Shown here piece by piece: positions 55,659-64,000 of a DNA stretch of 64,000 bases. How positions within the stretch are numbered: position 1 is the first letter of the stretch; each line of letters begins with the position of its first letter. A program made the translations under genes and the position numbers. This DNA comes from Erwinia sp. (lineage in GTDB: Bacteria > Pseudomonadota > Gammaproteobacteria > Enterobacterales > Enterobacteriaceae). Under the pieces are notes generated by a model. That model had not been told where the DNA came from. It saw nothing but the letters and a program-made list of their open reading frames with translations, and made no database searches. The stretch is from assembly GCA_964016415.1 (NCBI GenBank), contig OZ024666.1, forward strand, positions 1,159,310 to 1,223,309. The letters run 5' to 3'.

Positions 55659-56636
55659 TTATGCGCTGCCAACCGTATTAACCTGATACTGTGGGTCAAC
55701 TGCCGTGAAAGAAAAATGCCGTTGAGAGCTGATGATAATCTTGTGATCATGTGTAATGAAGATGGCATCCAGTTCCGGTTTATTGGCGAGAAAAGCCAGA
55801 GCTTTATCAATGCCCATACCGTAAAGCAGGGTAGTCCAGGCATCTCCTTCCAGTGATGTTGCCGAGATCACTGTTACACTGAGCATATCGTTGTTCAGTG
55901 GATAACCTGTTTTTGGATCGAATATATGATGATAACGTTTGCCGTCGATCTCAAAAAACCGTTCATAAACGCCAGAAGTGACCACTGATTTATTGCTGAC
56001 GTTAATGATACCCGCGAAGTCGTTCTCTTTTGAAAAAGGGGTCTTAAGGCCAACAGACCAGTGTACTGCCGTGGGTGGAGATCCTAGTGTATGCACATTT
56101 CCCCCCAGGTTGATCAGTGCAGCGTGCACGCCTTGTTGTTGCAGGTAATTTCGCACACAGTCCGCAATATAGCCTTTCGCAATCGCTCCCAGGTCTATTT
56201 CCATCCCTTTTTGCAGTAAATACACGGAATGATTCTGCTGATCCATTAGTATATTTTTGGGGTCGGTCAATGCCAGTTTTTCAGCAATGGATGATGCAGC
56301 AGGGATGCTGTTTCCCTGAAAACCGATTTTCCAGCATTTTACTAACGGACCAATAGCTAAATTAAAGCAGCTACCAGGAATCAGCGAGAGACTAAGCGCT
56401 TGTTGAACAAGGTTAAACACCAGCTGGCTGACATTTACCGGAGCAATTCCCGCAGCATGGTTGATAACCATGATTTCAGAGTTCGGGCGATTAACTGTAA
56501 AAGTGTTTTCAAGGCTTTTGATCAGACGAAAAACACCAGAAGCGAGAGCCTCATCATGGTGGAACAGTTTCAATTCTACTGGCGATCCCATCAGGACCGC
56601 AGAGTAAGTACAGAGTGTCGAATCGTCAGATTGCAT
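55659..56636 (-). CDS. apbE: ApbE-family FAD:protein FMN transferase (cytoplasmic type)
   Basis: 325 residues, ApbE fold: YSAVLMGSPVELKLF, LENTFTVNRPNSEIMVIN, the catalytic-site KGMEIDLGAIAKGYIAD, ALINLGGNVHTLG, SGVYERFFEIDGKRYHHIFDP and SATSLEGDAWTTLLYGMG. ApbE attaches FMN from FAD to a Thr of target proteins. It lacks a signal peptide or lipobox, so it should work in the cytoplasm, which fits the leaderless flavoprotein next to it. It lies 166 bp downstream of that gene, same strand. Intact. Confidence 0.93.
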   Translation of the reverse strand: MQSDDSTLCTYSAVLMGSPVELKLFHHDEALASGVFRLIKSLENTFTVNRPNSEIMVINHAAGIAPVNVSQLVFNLVQQALSLSLIPGSCFNLAIGPLVKCWKIGFQGNSIPAASSIAEKLALTDPKNILMDQQNHSVYLLQKGMEIDLGAIAKGYIADCVRNYLQQQGVHAALINLGGNVHTLGSPPTAVHWSVGLKTPFSKENDFAGIINVSNKSVVTSGVYERFFEIDGKRYHHIFDPKTGYPLNNDMLSVTVISATSLEGDAWTTLLYGMGIDKALAFLANKPELDAIFITHDHKIIISSQRHFSFTAVDPQYQVNTVGSA

Positions 56637-56759
56637 TGCGCTACTTTATGGTGATGTAATGTTTTCTATTCTGCCTGCACAGCAACCGAAAGTCCTCTGT
56701 TCTGTGTATCAATTCTGTGTTCAGTGAAGAGGTGATTAAAACAGCAGGCGGGCAGGTTT

Positions 56760-56790
56760 GAAGAGAAAGGCCCTCATGAGGTTGAGGGCC
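56760..56790 (-). terminator. Terminator between the fumarate reductase gene and apbE
   Basis: A perfect 8-bp stem GGCCCTCA/TGAGGGCC with a 6-base loop. On the minus strand it is followed by TTTCTCTTC. It suggests that apbE is at least partly transcribed from its own promoter. Confidence 0.7.
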
Positions 56791-56801
56791 TGAGCGTCAC
56801 A

Positions 56802-59582
56802 TTATGCTAATTCATAAGCAGCGGCATTATGACCAGCAGTGATACCAAAGATGATAATATCGGCAACGGCATTACCGCCGATACGGTTTGCGCCATGGAT
56901 CCCACCGACCACTTCACCTGCTGCCCATGCACCGGAAAGGATGTTTTGTTGCGCATCAAGTACTGCGGCATTAGTGTTAATCGTGACACCTCCCATGGTA
57001 TGGTGAACACCGGGTGCGATACGGATAGCATAGAATGGCCCCTGGTTCAGTGGATGCCTCAATGCTGTTTTCCGGCCAAAATCTTCATCATTCTGAATCT
57101 CAACGAAATGATTATAACGTGTCAGCGTCTCTTTCAGAGCGACCGGGTCCATATCGAGTTTTTCAGCCAGCGCGTCTGGTGTCGGTGCCGTGATGACAAA
57201 ACCTTTCGCCAGATACTCTTCTGTCGCTTTATTTTTGGTTTTAACCTGCTCATCGAACACAATCCACGCGCTTTTCTCAGGCAAGGCAATGATTTGTGCT
57301 GAGACTTTATCCCGCGTTTCCATTTCGTTGAAGAAGCGTTTTCCAGCTTGGCTGACAAGGATTGCGCCACCACCACGAATAGATTCAGAGATCAGATAAG
57401 AGGTCGTTTGTTCAACCGTTGGGTGAATTTGAATCTCTTTCATATCCACCACATCCGCGCCAATTTTCTGCAGCATGGCGATACCACTCCCTGTGGCTCC
57501 CTGATGGTTAGTAGTAACAAAACCCTCAAGGTCGGGACGGTATTCGACTACCATCTTATGGTTAGCACTGAAGCCGCCAGTGGCCACAATCACACATTTG
57601 GTCTCCAGGGTGAGTGTTTCCTGCTCATCATTGATCACCTTGACACCGGTAACCTGTCCTTCTTCAAACAGGATTTCGCTGACGGAAGTATCCAGCATCA
57701 GATCGATATTACGTTTGTTGATGTTTTTCACCAACCCACTGATCAGAAATCCCCCAACTGCGGAAGCATCTGCCGGACGGTGGGTTCGGTCGATGCTCAT
57801 ACCGCCGGTGATAGTGATGTCACTTAACTCCATGCCTCGCGCAGCCAGCCATTCAACAGCTTCCGGAGCTCTGTCAACGAAGGTTTTCAGTAAGACGGTA
57901 TTATTTTTGTACTGTCCACCTTTTAATGTCTCTTCATAGAACAACTCTTTACTGTCTTCAATTCCTTTGATTTTCTGAAAGCGCGTTTCAGCGGCATTCA
58001 TCCCGACTGAAGCCTTGATGGTGTTACCGCCGATAGTTGGCATTTTTTCCACAATCACAACTTTGGCACCGTCATCACATGCCTGAATGGCCGCCGCCAG
58101 ACCGGCTCCGCCGCTGCCGACGATCACCACATCGTAATGCTGAGGCGCTGAAGGATTGACACCTTCTTCGAGTTGCTGTGCTTTACATGATTTAGCAATT
58201 GCTTTCGATACTGCTTTTTTCACCGCTTCACTTTGGGTAGTGGCGCCTGAAACAGCATCAACATGCGGGCTGTTGGCATCAAGGATACGACTGCGGATGA
58301 CTTCAAAACTGGTAGTGAAATCGACATCAAGATCCTGAGCATTCTCTTCCAGACTGATATCTGCAATGCGATCGGTATCAAGACTGACGTTAATTTTCAG
58401 CGTGTATGCATCGTCCTGAACGGTTTCCTGGAAAATGCCGGGTTTGAATTTTTTCGACGCGAAACTGGTATCACGGATCATGGCATCGACCAGTGAAAAG
58501 TTCCATAACGGTTCCGGGATTGTCAGGGCCTCGCGTTGTGTACTGTCGATAAACAGCTCAAGTTTTTGGTTGTTGATGACACGGTCTGCCCAGTCAGGGT
58601 AAGCGATGCAGGCTTTACCTACAGCAACCAGATCGTAGCCACGTTGCAACGCCGCATCGGCATCTTCACGGTTGACAATACCACCGACACCCATCACGGG
58701 TACTTTAGCCAGATTCTCAGATGACATTGCACGGTATTTATCAATCAGTGGTGTAGGATCCTGCGTATCAACGATGGAAGAGCGCATGATCTGTCCAACT
58801 GAGAAGTGCACATAGTCCAATCCACGACCGGCAAGTTTTTCCAGCAGATACATAGTATCGTCAAAACGGATGCCGGGAACTTCGATCTCTTCCGGTGAGA
58901 AACGATAACCGATGATAAACGAAGGATCTGCATATTCAGCAGCCATTTGATGCGTGATATCGAGGATAGCAAGAGGGAAACGTGCCCGATTATCACGGCT
59001 TCCGCCCCATTTATCATCACGCTGGTTCGAGTTTGGCGAGTAAAACTGTTGGATAAGATAAGTGTTTGCACCGTGGATTTCTACACCATCAAATCCAGCC
59101 TGTATTGCACGATGCACCGCTGCACCGAATTCAGCGATGATGTTATCAACTTCTGGCTCTGTCAGAGCAGCAGGAGTAGCTGCACCTTCACGGGGAGCCG
59201 CTATCGCACTGGGTGCGACAGGTGTCTTGCCACCAATCAACTCGGGATCAACCATTCTGCCGCCATGATAAATTTGCAGAATGGCTTTTGAGCCTTTCGA
59301 TTTGATGGCATCAGCAATTTTCGCTAACCCTGCGATTTTACTGTCATTGTCGATACCAATTGCGCCAGGAAAGGCGAGTCCTTTATTGTCAATAAAACAG
59401 CACTCAACAACGATAGCACCCAGGCTTCCCGCTCGTGCCCGGTAATATTCAACCAGCTCACTGGTGACTGTACCATCGTAGAAACCGGTGCAGGTTGTCA
59501 TCGGCGCCATCAAAAGACGGTTTTTAAGTACCACCCCGTTAGGGAGTGTAATAGGATCAATAATCTGGTGGGGGTTGTTCAT
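56802..59582 (-). CDS. Three-domain NADH-dependent fumarate reductase (OYE-like / FMN-binding / FAD-binding 2)
   Basis: 926 residues, no signal peptide. Residues 1-350 are an old-yellow-enzyme NADH:flavin domain (ILQIYHGGRM, VEIHGANTYLIQQF). About 370-470 is an FMN_bind domain with the ApbE target motif DAVSGATTQ (Thr flavinylation). About 480-926 is a fumarate reductase flavoprotein (VVIVGSGGAGLAAAIQA). Active-site residues known from Shewanella Fcc3 are all in place: His in IQIHPT, Ser-Glu 12-13 residues later, the proton-donor Arg in METRDKVS, His in HHTMGG, and Arg in GANRIGGN. A similar cytoplasmic NADH:fumarate oxidoreductase is known in Klebsiella. It would reoxidise NADH on fumarate. 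ATG 59582 has GGAG nine bases upstream. Confidence 0.9.
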   Translation of the reverse strand: MNNPHQIIDPITLPNGVVLKNRLLMAPMTTCTGFYDGTVTSELVEYYRARAGSLGAIVVECCFIDNKGLAFPGAIGIDNDSKIAGLAKIADAIKSKGSKAILQIYHGGRMVDPELIGGKTPVAPSAIAAPREGAATPAALTEPEVDNIIAEFGAAVHRAIQAGFDGVEIHGANTYLIQQFYSPNSNQRDDKWGGSRDNRARFPLAILDITHQMAAEYADPSFIIGYRFSPEEIEVPGIRFDDTMYLLEKLAGRGLDYVHFSVGQIMRSSIVDTQDPTPLIDKYRAMSSENLAKVPVMGVGGIVNREDADAALQRGYDLVAVGKACIAYPDWADRVINNQKLELFIDSTQREALTIPEPLWNFSLVDAMIRDTSFASKKFKPGIFQETVQDDAYTLKINVSLDTDRIADISLEENAQDLDVDFTTSFEVIRSRILDANSPHVDAVSGATTQSEAVKKAVSKAIAKSCKAQQLEEGVNPSAPQHYDVVIVGSGGAGLAAAIQACDDGAKVVIVEKMPTIGGNTIKASVGMNAAETRFQKIKGIEDSKELFYEETLKGGQYKNNTVLLKTFVDRAPEAVEWLAARGMELSDITITGGMSIDRTHRPADASAVGGFLISGLVKNINKRNIDLMLDTSVSEILFEEGQVTGVKVINDEQETLTLETKCVIVATGGFSANHKMVVEYRPDLEGFVTTNHQGATGSGIAMLQKIGADVVDMKEIQIHPTVEQTTSYLISESIRGGGAILVSQAGKRFFNEMETRDKVSAQIIALPEKSAWIVFDEQVKTKNKATEEYLAKGFVITAPTPDALAEKLDMDPVALKETLTRYNHFVEIQNDEDFGRKTALRHPLNQGPFYAIRIAPGVHHTMGGVTINTNAAVLDAQQNILSGAWAAGEVVGGIHGANRIGGNAVADIIIFGITAGHNAAAYELA

Positions 59583-59642
59583 AATAATCAACTCCAAAAA
59601 CAAAGGTTCGAATTCTGTGTCGGGCTATTTTATTTTTATTTT

Positions 59643-59680
59643 TCCGATCTGTTGGCTCCTATCCGATCTGTTGGCTCCTA
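59643..59680. repeat. Perfect 19-bp tandem repeat in the fumarate reductase leader
   Basis: TCCGATCTGTTGGCTCCTA occurs twice head to tail, 61-98 bp upstream of the reductase start. It could be a recent duplication in the leader or a pair of regulator sites. Confidence 0.9.
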
Positions 59681-59970
59681 ATATAATACTATCATTACGA
59701 CCTATTCCAATTACTTTACTTACATAAGCATCAACTCCCTTTTTTTTAAAAATCGATAATTGATTTTATGTCAGTTAATTTAAATTTATTTTAAAGTCAA
59801 ATACGCTTAACACGGAAAGCGATTTATTGATGTTGATTTTATCTTGTTGATTAATATCGGTATTTTATGTATCTTTTCGGTTTGATAATCGTTTATCTAT
59901 AATGAACCAAGCTGTATGATTTTTTTATTTTGGAAGTTTTAGACGAAAAACGAGCGGTGCAATGATTTTA

Positions 59971-59984
59971 TTGATCTAGATCAA
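59971..59984. promoter_or_regulatory. Perfect FNR box in the divergent promoter region
   Basis: TTGATCTAGATCAA is an exact, fully symmetric match to the FNR consensus TTGAT-N4-ATCAA. For the transporter gene to the right, CATTAT at 60006..60011 is a fair -10, which would place the FNR centre near -41, the class II activation position. A weaker match, TTGATTAATATCGG, is at 59847..59860 on the reductase side. Anaerobic activation of the module is expected. Confidence 0.85.
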
Positions 59985-60160
59985 TATTCGTTGTTTCAAA
60001 AAAAGCATTATGCAGGTATATTATTTTTAAAAGTGCTTTATCTGATGCCATAACAATAATTACAAGATTAAGTATTAGATAAATTAATTAATCCCAAAAT
60101 AAAACATAATGCCGGGATTCTGCACCGAACCGTATCATTCACAACTTACAGACAACGACT

Positions 60161-61672
60161 ATGAAAGATAAAAAAGAGAGTGAGCCTGCTGCAGTTGCCG
60201 CAGCACAAGGGAAAGGTAAACAAAAACGAATTATGATGCTTTGTTTACCGGTGTTGGTGACCTTGTTGATGCTGTTAGTTCCTGTTCCCAATGGGCTTGA
60301 ACCCCATGCATGGCATTTCTTTGCTGTGTTCCTGGGGGTAATTATTGGATTAATCTTTGAGCCTTTACCAGGTGCAGTTATAGGATTAACCGGGGTTGTT
60401 GTTATCGCCCTGTGCAGCCAGTGGTTACTTTTTAGTCCGGCTGAACTGGCTGACCCTAAGCTGAAACTGGCTTCCCAGTCCTTTAAGTGGGCTGTCAGTG
60501 GCTTCGGTAACTCAACGGTGTGGTTAATTTTCGGCGCATTTATGTTTGCGGCAGGTTACGATAAAACACAGTTTGGACGTCGTCTGGCATTGATCCTGGT
60601 TCAGGCTCTGGGCCGCCGTAGTTTGACGCTGGGTTACGCAATCACCTTTGCTGACTTGTTACTGGCACCTTTCACCCCATCGAATACAGCGCGCAGCGGT
60701 GGTACTATCTATCCCATCATTGCTAACCTTCCGCCACTTTACGGTTCAAAACCGAATGATCCCAGCGCGCGTAAGATTGGTTCATACCTGATGTGGGTAG
60801 CGATTACCGCGACCTGTATTACCAGCTCAATGTTTCTGTCAGCGCTTGCACCAAATCTGCTGGCACTGGAACTGGTGAAGAAATTTGCAAACATCAATGT
60901 GACCTGGGGAGGCTGGTTCCTGGCATTTTTACCCCTGGGTATTATTTTACTGCTGAGTATGCCATTGCTGGCTTATTGGTTATATCCACCAGAAGTTAAA
61001 ACCAACGATGAGGTGCCTCGCTGGGCAAGTCAGGAGTTGAAAAAACTTGGTAAGCTGACTCGCAACGAAATTCTGTTACTGGTCTTTGTTTGCTGCGCAT
61101 TATTGATGTGGATCTTCGCTACAGCATGGATTGAACCAGCGATGGCCGCGTTACTGGTTATTGTTTTAATGTTATGGACCGGAGTGCTCAACTGGAACGA
61201 TATTGTCAGTAACAAACCAGCCTGGAACACTTTCGCATGGTTTGCGACACTGGTTGCACTGGCAGATGGTCTGGCCAAGGTCGGCTTTATCAGCTGGCTG
61301 GGTAAAGAAGGGGCCGTACTTCTGGAAGGGATCTCCCCGGATGTGGCTACTGTGATAATTATACTGGCGTTTTACTTACTCCACTATTTGTTTGCCAGTA
61401 CTACAGCGCACACCACAGCTTTATTACCGGCCATGTTGACCATAGCCTCAGCGATTCCGGGCATTAATATGTATGTCCTTAGTCTGATGCTGATGACTTC
61501 GCTGGGTGTGATGGGCATTATTACCCCGTATGGTACAGGTCCCAGCCCGATTTATTACGGTAGCGGTTATTTACCGACGAAAGATTACTGGCGCCTGGGC
61601 ACAATCTTCGGTCTGATTTTCTTGTGTGCCCTTCTGTTCATCGGTTATCCGTGGATGGCAATGATGTTCTGA
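60161..61672 (+). CDS. DASS-family C4-dicarboxylate/citrate antiporter (CitT/TtdT-like)
   Basis: 503 residues with about 12-14 transmembrane helices. Signature parts are HAWHFFAVFLGVIIGLIFEP, the SNT-type motif region FTPSNTARSGGTIYPI, GNSTVWLIFGAFMFAAGY, and FASTTAHTTALLPAML near the second half. DASS exchangers such as CitT and TtdT swap citrate or tartrate for succinate. Beside dcuSR, fumarase and fumarate reductase, a malate/fumarate/succinate exchange role is likely (inference). The 161 bp to the fumarase gene suggest a shared transcript or a second promoter. Intact. Confidence 0.9.
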   Translation: MKDKKESEPAAVAAAQGKGKQKRIMMLCLPVLVTLLMLLVPVPNGLEPHAWHFFAVFLGVIIGLIFEPLPGAVIGLTGVVVIALCSQWLLFSPAELADPKLKLASQSFKWAVSGFGNSTVWLIFGAFMFAAGYDKTQFGRRLALILVQALGRRSLTLGYAITFADLLLAPFTPSNTARSGGTIYPIIANLPPLYGSKPNDPSARKIGSYLMWVAITATCITSSMFLSALAPNLLALELVKKFANINVTWGGWFLAFLPLGIILLLSMPLLAYWLYPPEVKTNDEVPRWASQELKKLGKLTRNEILLLVFVCCALLMWIFATAWIEPAMAALLVIVLMLWTGVLNWNDIVSNKPAWNTFAWFATLVALADGLAKVGFISWLGKEGAVLLEGISPDVATVIIILAFYLLHYLFASTTAHTTALLPAMLTIASAIPGINMYVLSLMLMTSLGVMGIITPYGTGPSPIYYGSGYLPTKDYWRLGTIFGLIFLCALLFIGYPWMAMMF

Positions 61673-61833
61673 TTATCTGGCTGGCTGATTGTCGAGCCAG
61701 AGTGCAGGAAGCCGATCTTCGGACGGTCTATAAAAAAGATAACAGTACCCCTTGCGTGCGAGGGGCTACAAAAAAATAAAATGTCACCCGGGTTTGGTAT
61801 TTCGGCGTGGCAAACTTGATTAAGTGAGACACT

Positions 61834-63480
61834 ATGTCAAATAAACCTTTCCACTATCAAAATCCTTTTCCTTTAGGTCCCGACGACACAGAGTATTATC
61901 TGTTGAGTAAAGAGCATGTCTCCGTCAGTGAATTTGAAGGAGAGGAAGTACTGAAAATTGCACCAGAGGCACTGACACTACTGGCTCAACATGCTTTTCA
62001 TGATGCTTCATTTTTGTTACGTCCAGCTCATCAGCGTCAGGTCGCCGCGATTCTGGACGATCCGGAAGCCAGTGAAAATGATAAATACGTGGCATTGCAA
62101 TTTTTACGTAACTCGGGAATTGCTGCAAAAGGCATCTTGCCGACCTGTCAGGATACCGGAACGGCGATTATCGTTGGTAAAAAGGGTCAGCAGGTATGGA
62201 CCGGAGGCGGTGATGAAGAAGCCTTATCCCGTGGTGTCTATAATACGTTTATCGAAGACAATCTGAGGTATTCGCAAAACGCCGCACTCGATATGTACAA
62301 TGAAGTCAACACCGGGACTAACTTACCGGCGCAGATCGATCTCTACAGTGTTGATGGTGCGGATTACAAATTCCTCTGTATGGCAAAAGGCGGCGGTTCT
62401 GCCAACAAGACCTACCTCTATCAGGAAACTAAAGCGCTGCTGGCACCCGGTAAGCTAAAAGAGTATCTGACAGAGAAAATGCGTTCTCTCGGTACGGCGG
62501 CTTGCCCTCCTTACCATATCGCGTTCGTTATCGGTGGTACCTCGGCGGAAAGTACGCTGAAAACAGTTAAACTCGCTTCAACCCATTACTATGATGAGCT
62601 GCCAACTGAAGGTAATGCTTTTGGCCAGGCTTTCAGAGACGTTGAGCTGGAGCAAGAGCTGATGATCGAAGCGCAAAATATCGGATTGGGCGCGCAGTTT
62701 GGTGGTAAATATTTTGCCCATGATATTCGTGTTATTCGTTTACCGCGTCATGGCGCATCCTGCCCGCTGGGAATGGGAGTTTCATGCTCGGCTGACCGTA
62801 ATATCAAGGCGAAAATTAATCGTGATGGTATATGGATTGAAAAACTGGAACACAACCCCGGTCAGTATATCCCCGCGGCTTTACGTCAGCAGGGTGAGGA
62901 TGAAGTGGTTCATGTTGACCTCAACCGTCCGATGGATGCTATTCTGGGGCAGTTATCACAGTATCCGGTTTCAACACGTCTTTCACTGACCGGCACGATA
63001 ATCGTAGCCCGTGACATTGCGCATGCAAAATTGAAAGAGCGCATTGAACGGGGTGAAGGTTTACCACAATATATCAAAGATCATCCTGTCTATTATGCGG
63101 GACCGGCTAAAACACCAGAAGGTTATGCATCGGGTTCACTCGGCCCGACAACCGCGGGACGAATGGATTCCTATGTTGATCTGTTGCAGGCCAATGGCGG
63201 TAGTATGGTCATGCTGGCAAAAGGTAACCGTAGCCGTCAGGTCACGGATGCCTGCCATAAGCATGGTGGTTTTTACCTGGGTAGTATTGGTGGTCCGGCA
63301 GCTGTATTGGCACAGCAGAGCATAAAAAAACTGGAGTGTGTCGAATATCCAGAACTGGGTATGGAAGCTATCTGGAAAATTGAAGCTGAAAATTTTCCTG
63401 CCTTTATCCTGGTCGATGATAAAGGGCATGATTTCTTTGCTGAAATCAGTGAAAAACAGTGTGCGAAATGCATTAAGTAG
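61834..63480 (+). CDS. Class I [4Fe-4S] fumarate hydratase (FumA/FumB type)
   Basis: 548 residues, the length of E. coli FumA/FumB. Cluster-binding cysteines are in [10 protein letters not shown] (about 106), TAACPPYH (about 225) and [12 protein letters not shown] (about 319). It interconverts malate and fumarate. The position after a dicarboxylate transporter with an FNR box favours the anaerobic FumB role, feeding fumarate to the reductase. The sequence alone cannot separate FumA from FumB. It ends in TAG, followed by an inverted repeat (CCCTGGCA/TGCCAGGG, 63491..63516). Intact. Confidence 0.94.
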   Translation: MSNKPFHYQNPFPLGPDDTEYYLLSKEHVSVSEFEGEEVLKIAPEALTLLAQHAFHDASFLLRPAHQRQVAAILDDPEASENDKYVALQFLRNSGIAAKGILPTCQDTGTAIIVGKKGQQVWTGGGDEEALSRGVYNTFIEDNLRYSQNAALDMYNEVNTGTNLPAQIDLYSVDGADYKFLCMAKGGGSANKTYLYQETKALLAPGKLKEYLTEKMRSLGTAACPPYHIAFVIGGTSAESTLKTVKLASTHYYDELPTEGNAFGQAFRDVELEQELMIEAQNIGLGAQFGGKYFAHDIRVIRLPRHGASCPLGMGVSCSADRNIKAKINRDGIWIEKLEHNPGQYIPAALRQQGEDEVVHVDLNRPMDAILGQLSQYPVSTRLSLTGTIIVARDIAHAKLKERIERGEGLPQYIKDHPVYYAGPAKTPEGYASGSLGPTTAGRMDSYVDLLQANGGSMVMLAKGNRSRQVTDACHKHGGFYLGSIGGPAAVLAQQSIKKLECVEYPELGMEAIWKIEAENFPAFILVDDKGHDFFAEISEKQCAKCIK

Positions 63481-63654
63481 TGCGCTGAGTGACCCTGGCA
63501 TCATTATTGGTGCCAGGGAAAAAGTATCTGTTTCCTGTTATTGCTGATCACTGCTACACTGGCGACGTTTTCATCAGTTTCCGGGTGAGGAATTCAGCCA
63601 CGTTATCAAGCGGCTGACCTGTTGTTTACATGTTGTTCGTGTGAAGGAGTGATA

Positions 63655-63957
63655 ATGTCGACAGAAAAAGAAATCTCTATCGATCAATTTACAGCAACTG
63701 AAAAGATTGCTATTCAGGAAAAAGTGGCACAATTAACTGCAAAACTTTCTCATCCTGCCAGTCAGAAAGAGGAGAAGCAAATTCTCCGTGATGCAAAAAA
63801 AACAGTGATGAAGGCACGTCTCGCCAATGAAGCCTTAAAGGCATCGCAAAAAAAAGTTCGACGAAAACCAGCAGCCAGTAAAGCCATTGACAATACTGAT
63901 TTTAGCTGGAGCGCCTCACGAACATCGCCCCCCAGAGCCAGAAAAACAGCGGAATAA
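63655..63957 (+). CDS. Small basic protein, YjbD-like (DUF3811)
   Basis: 100 residues, very Lys/Arg/Ala-rich. It has a helical body (TATEKIAIQEKVAQLTAKLS, KQILRDAKKTVMKARLANEA) and a disordered basic tail containing DFSWSASRTSPPRAR. The FSWSA near the end and the overall plan resemble YjbD/DUF3811 proteins of unknown function. The ATG at 63655 has a GAAGGAG site six bases upstream; an earlier in-frame ATG lacks one. Confidence 0.6.
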   Translation: MSTEKEISIDQFTATEKIAIQEKVAQLTAKLSHPASQKEEKQILRDAKKTVMKARLANEALKASQKKVRRKPAASKAIDNTDFSWSASRTSPPRARKTAE

Positions 63958-64000
63958 TCCCTGCTATTTCATTACTGCACCGGATACGTCAGCGGAGAGA

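Noticed and set aside
63491..63516. Rho-independent terminator after the fumarase gene
   Set aside because: The inverted repeat CCCTGGCA/TGCCAGGG is perfect, but it is followed by A residues and not T on the plus strand.

Overview
This window is the chromosome of a gamma-proteobacterium of the order Enterobacterales. From position 7 kb to 53 kb, genes and gene order follow the enterobacterial block flhDC-mot-che-flhBAE-argS-yecM-cutC-cmoBA-yecD-aspS-nudB-yebC-ruvCAB-znuBCA-mepM-lpxM-pykA-zwf-purT-yebE-exoX-yobB-holE-copCD-yebY. Within that order, an Erwinia/Pantoea-like or host-associated relative seems likely (inference) because edd, eda, hexR and ptrB are missing from their usual places and many genes are freshly broken. 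A species cannot be named from the sequence alone.

Layout. 0-3.5 kb is a prophage edge: an AT-rich acyltransferase running off the window, a P63C-domain gene bracketed by 51-bp direct repeats, a P22-type antirepressor, a small upstream gene, an Ash/Icd-like leader, then a displaced 3' tail of icd marking an e14-type attachment site. 3.9-6.6 kb is an O-antigen glucosylation cluster (gtrA, gtrB and a gtrC-type gene with one stop codon). 7.1-10.9 kb holds ldcA, emtA, yeaQ and an HD-GYP phosphodiesterase. 11.3-21.1 kb is the flagellar/chemotaxis region. flhDC, cheB, cheZ and flhE are open. motA is cut by an IS3-family element, everything from motA to the last codons of a chemoreceptor is deleted, cheR and cheY have one stop each, flhA has two, and flhB is frameshifted. 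The cell is therefore expected to be non-motile.

21.1-46.7 kb is conserved core: tRNA charging (argS, aspS), tRNA wobble modification (cmoAB), recombination (ruvCAB with a LexA box), zinc uptake (znuACB with a Zur box), envelope (mepM, lpxM), sugar metabolism (zwf, broken pykA) and purT. A malY-like gene and an aldo/keto reductase are frameshifted. 47-53 kb has an EamA exporter, exoX, yobB split by a second copy of the same 1,245-bp IS, holE, copC, a frameshifted copD and yebY.

53.2-63.5 kb is a coherent anaerobic C4-dicarboxylate module: the fumarate-sensing pair dcuS-dcuR, a cytoplasmic ApbE flavin transferase, a 926-residue three-domain soluble NADH-type fumarate reductase with an ApbE flavinylation motif, a DASS dicarboxylate exchanger and a class I fumarase. 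A perfect FNR box lies in the divergent promoter region. Together these would sense and import C4-dicarboxylates, interconvert malate and fumarate, and dump NADH electrons onto fumarate without a membrane Frd complex. This module is intact, in contrast to the decaying motility genes. No CRISPR array, rRNA or tRNA gene was seen.
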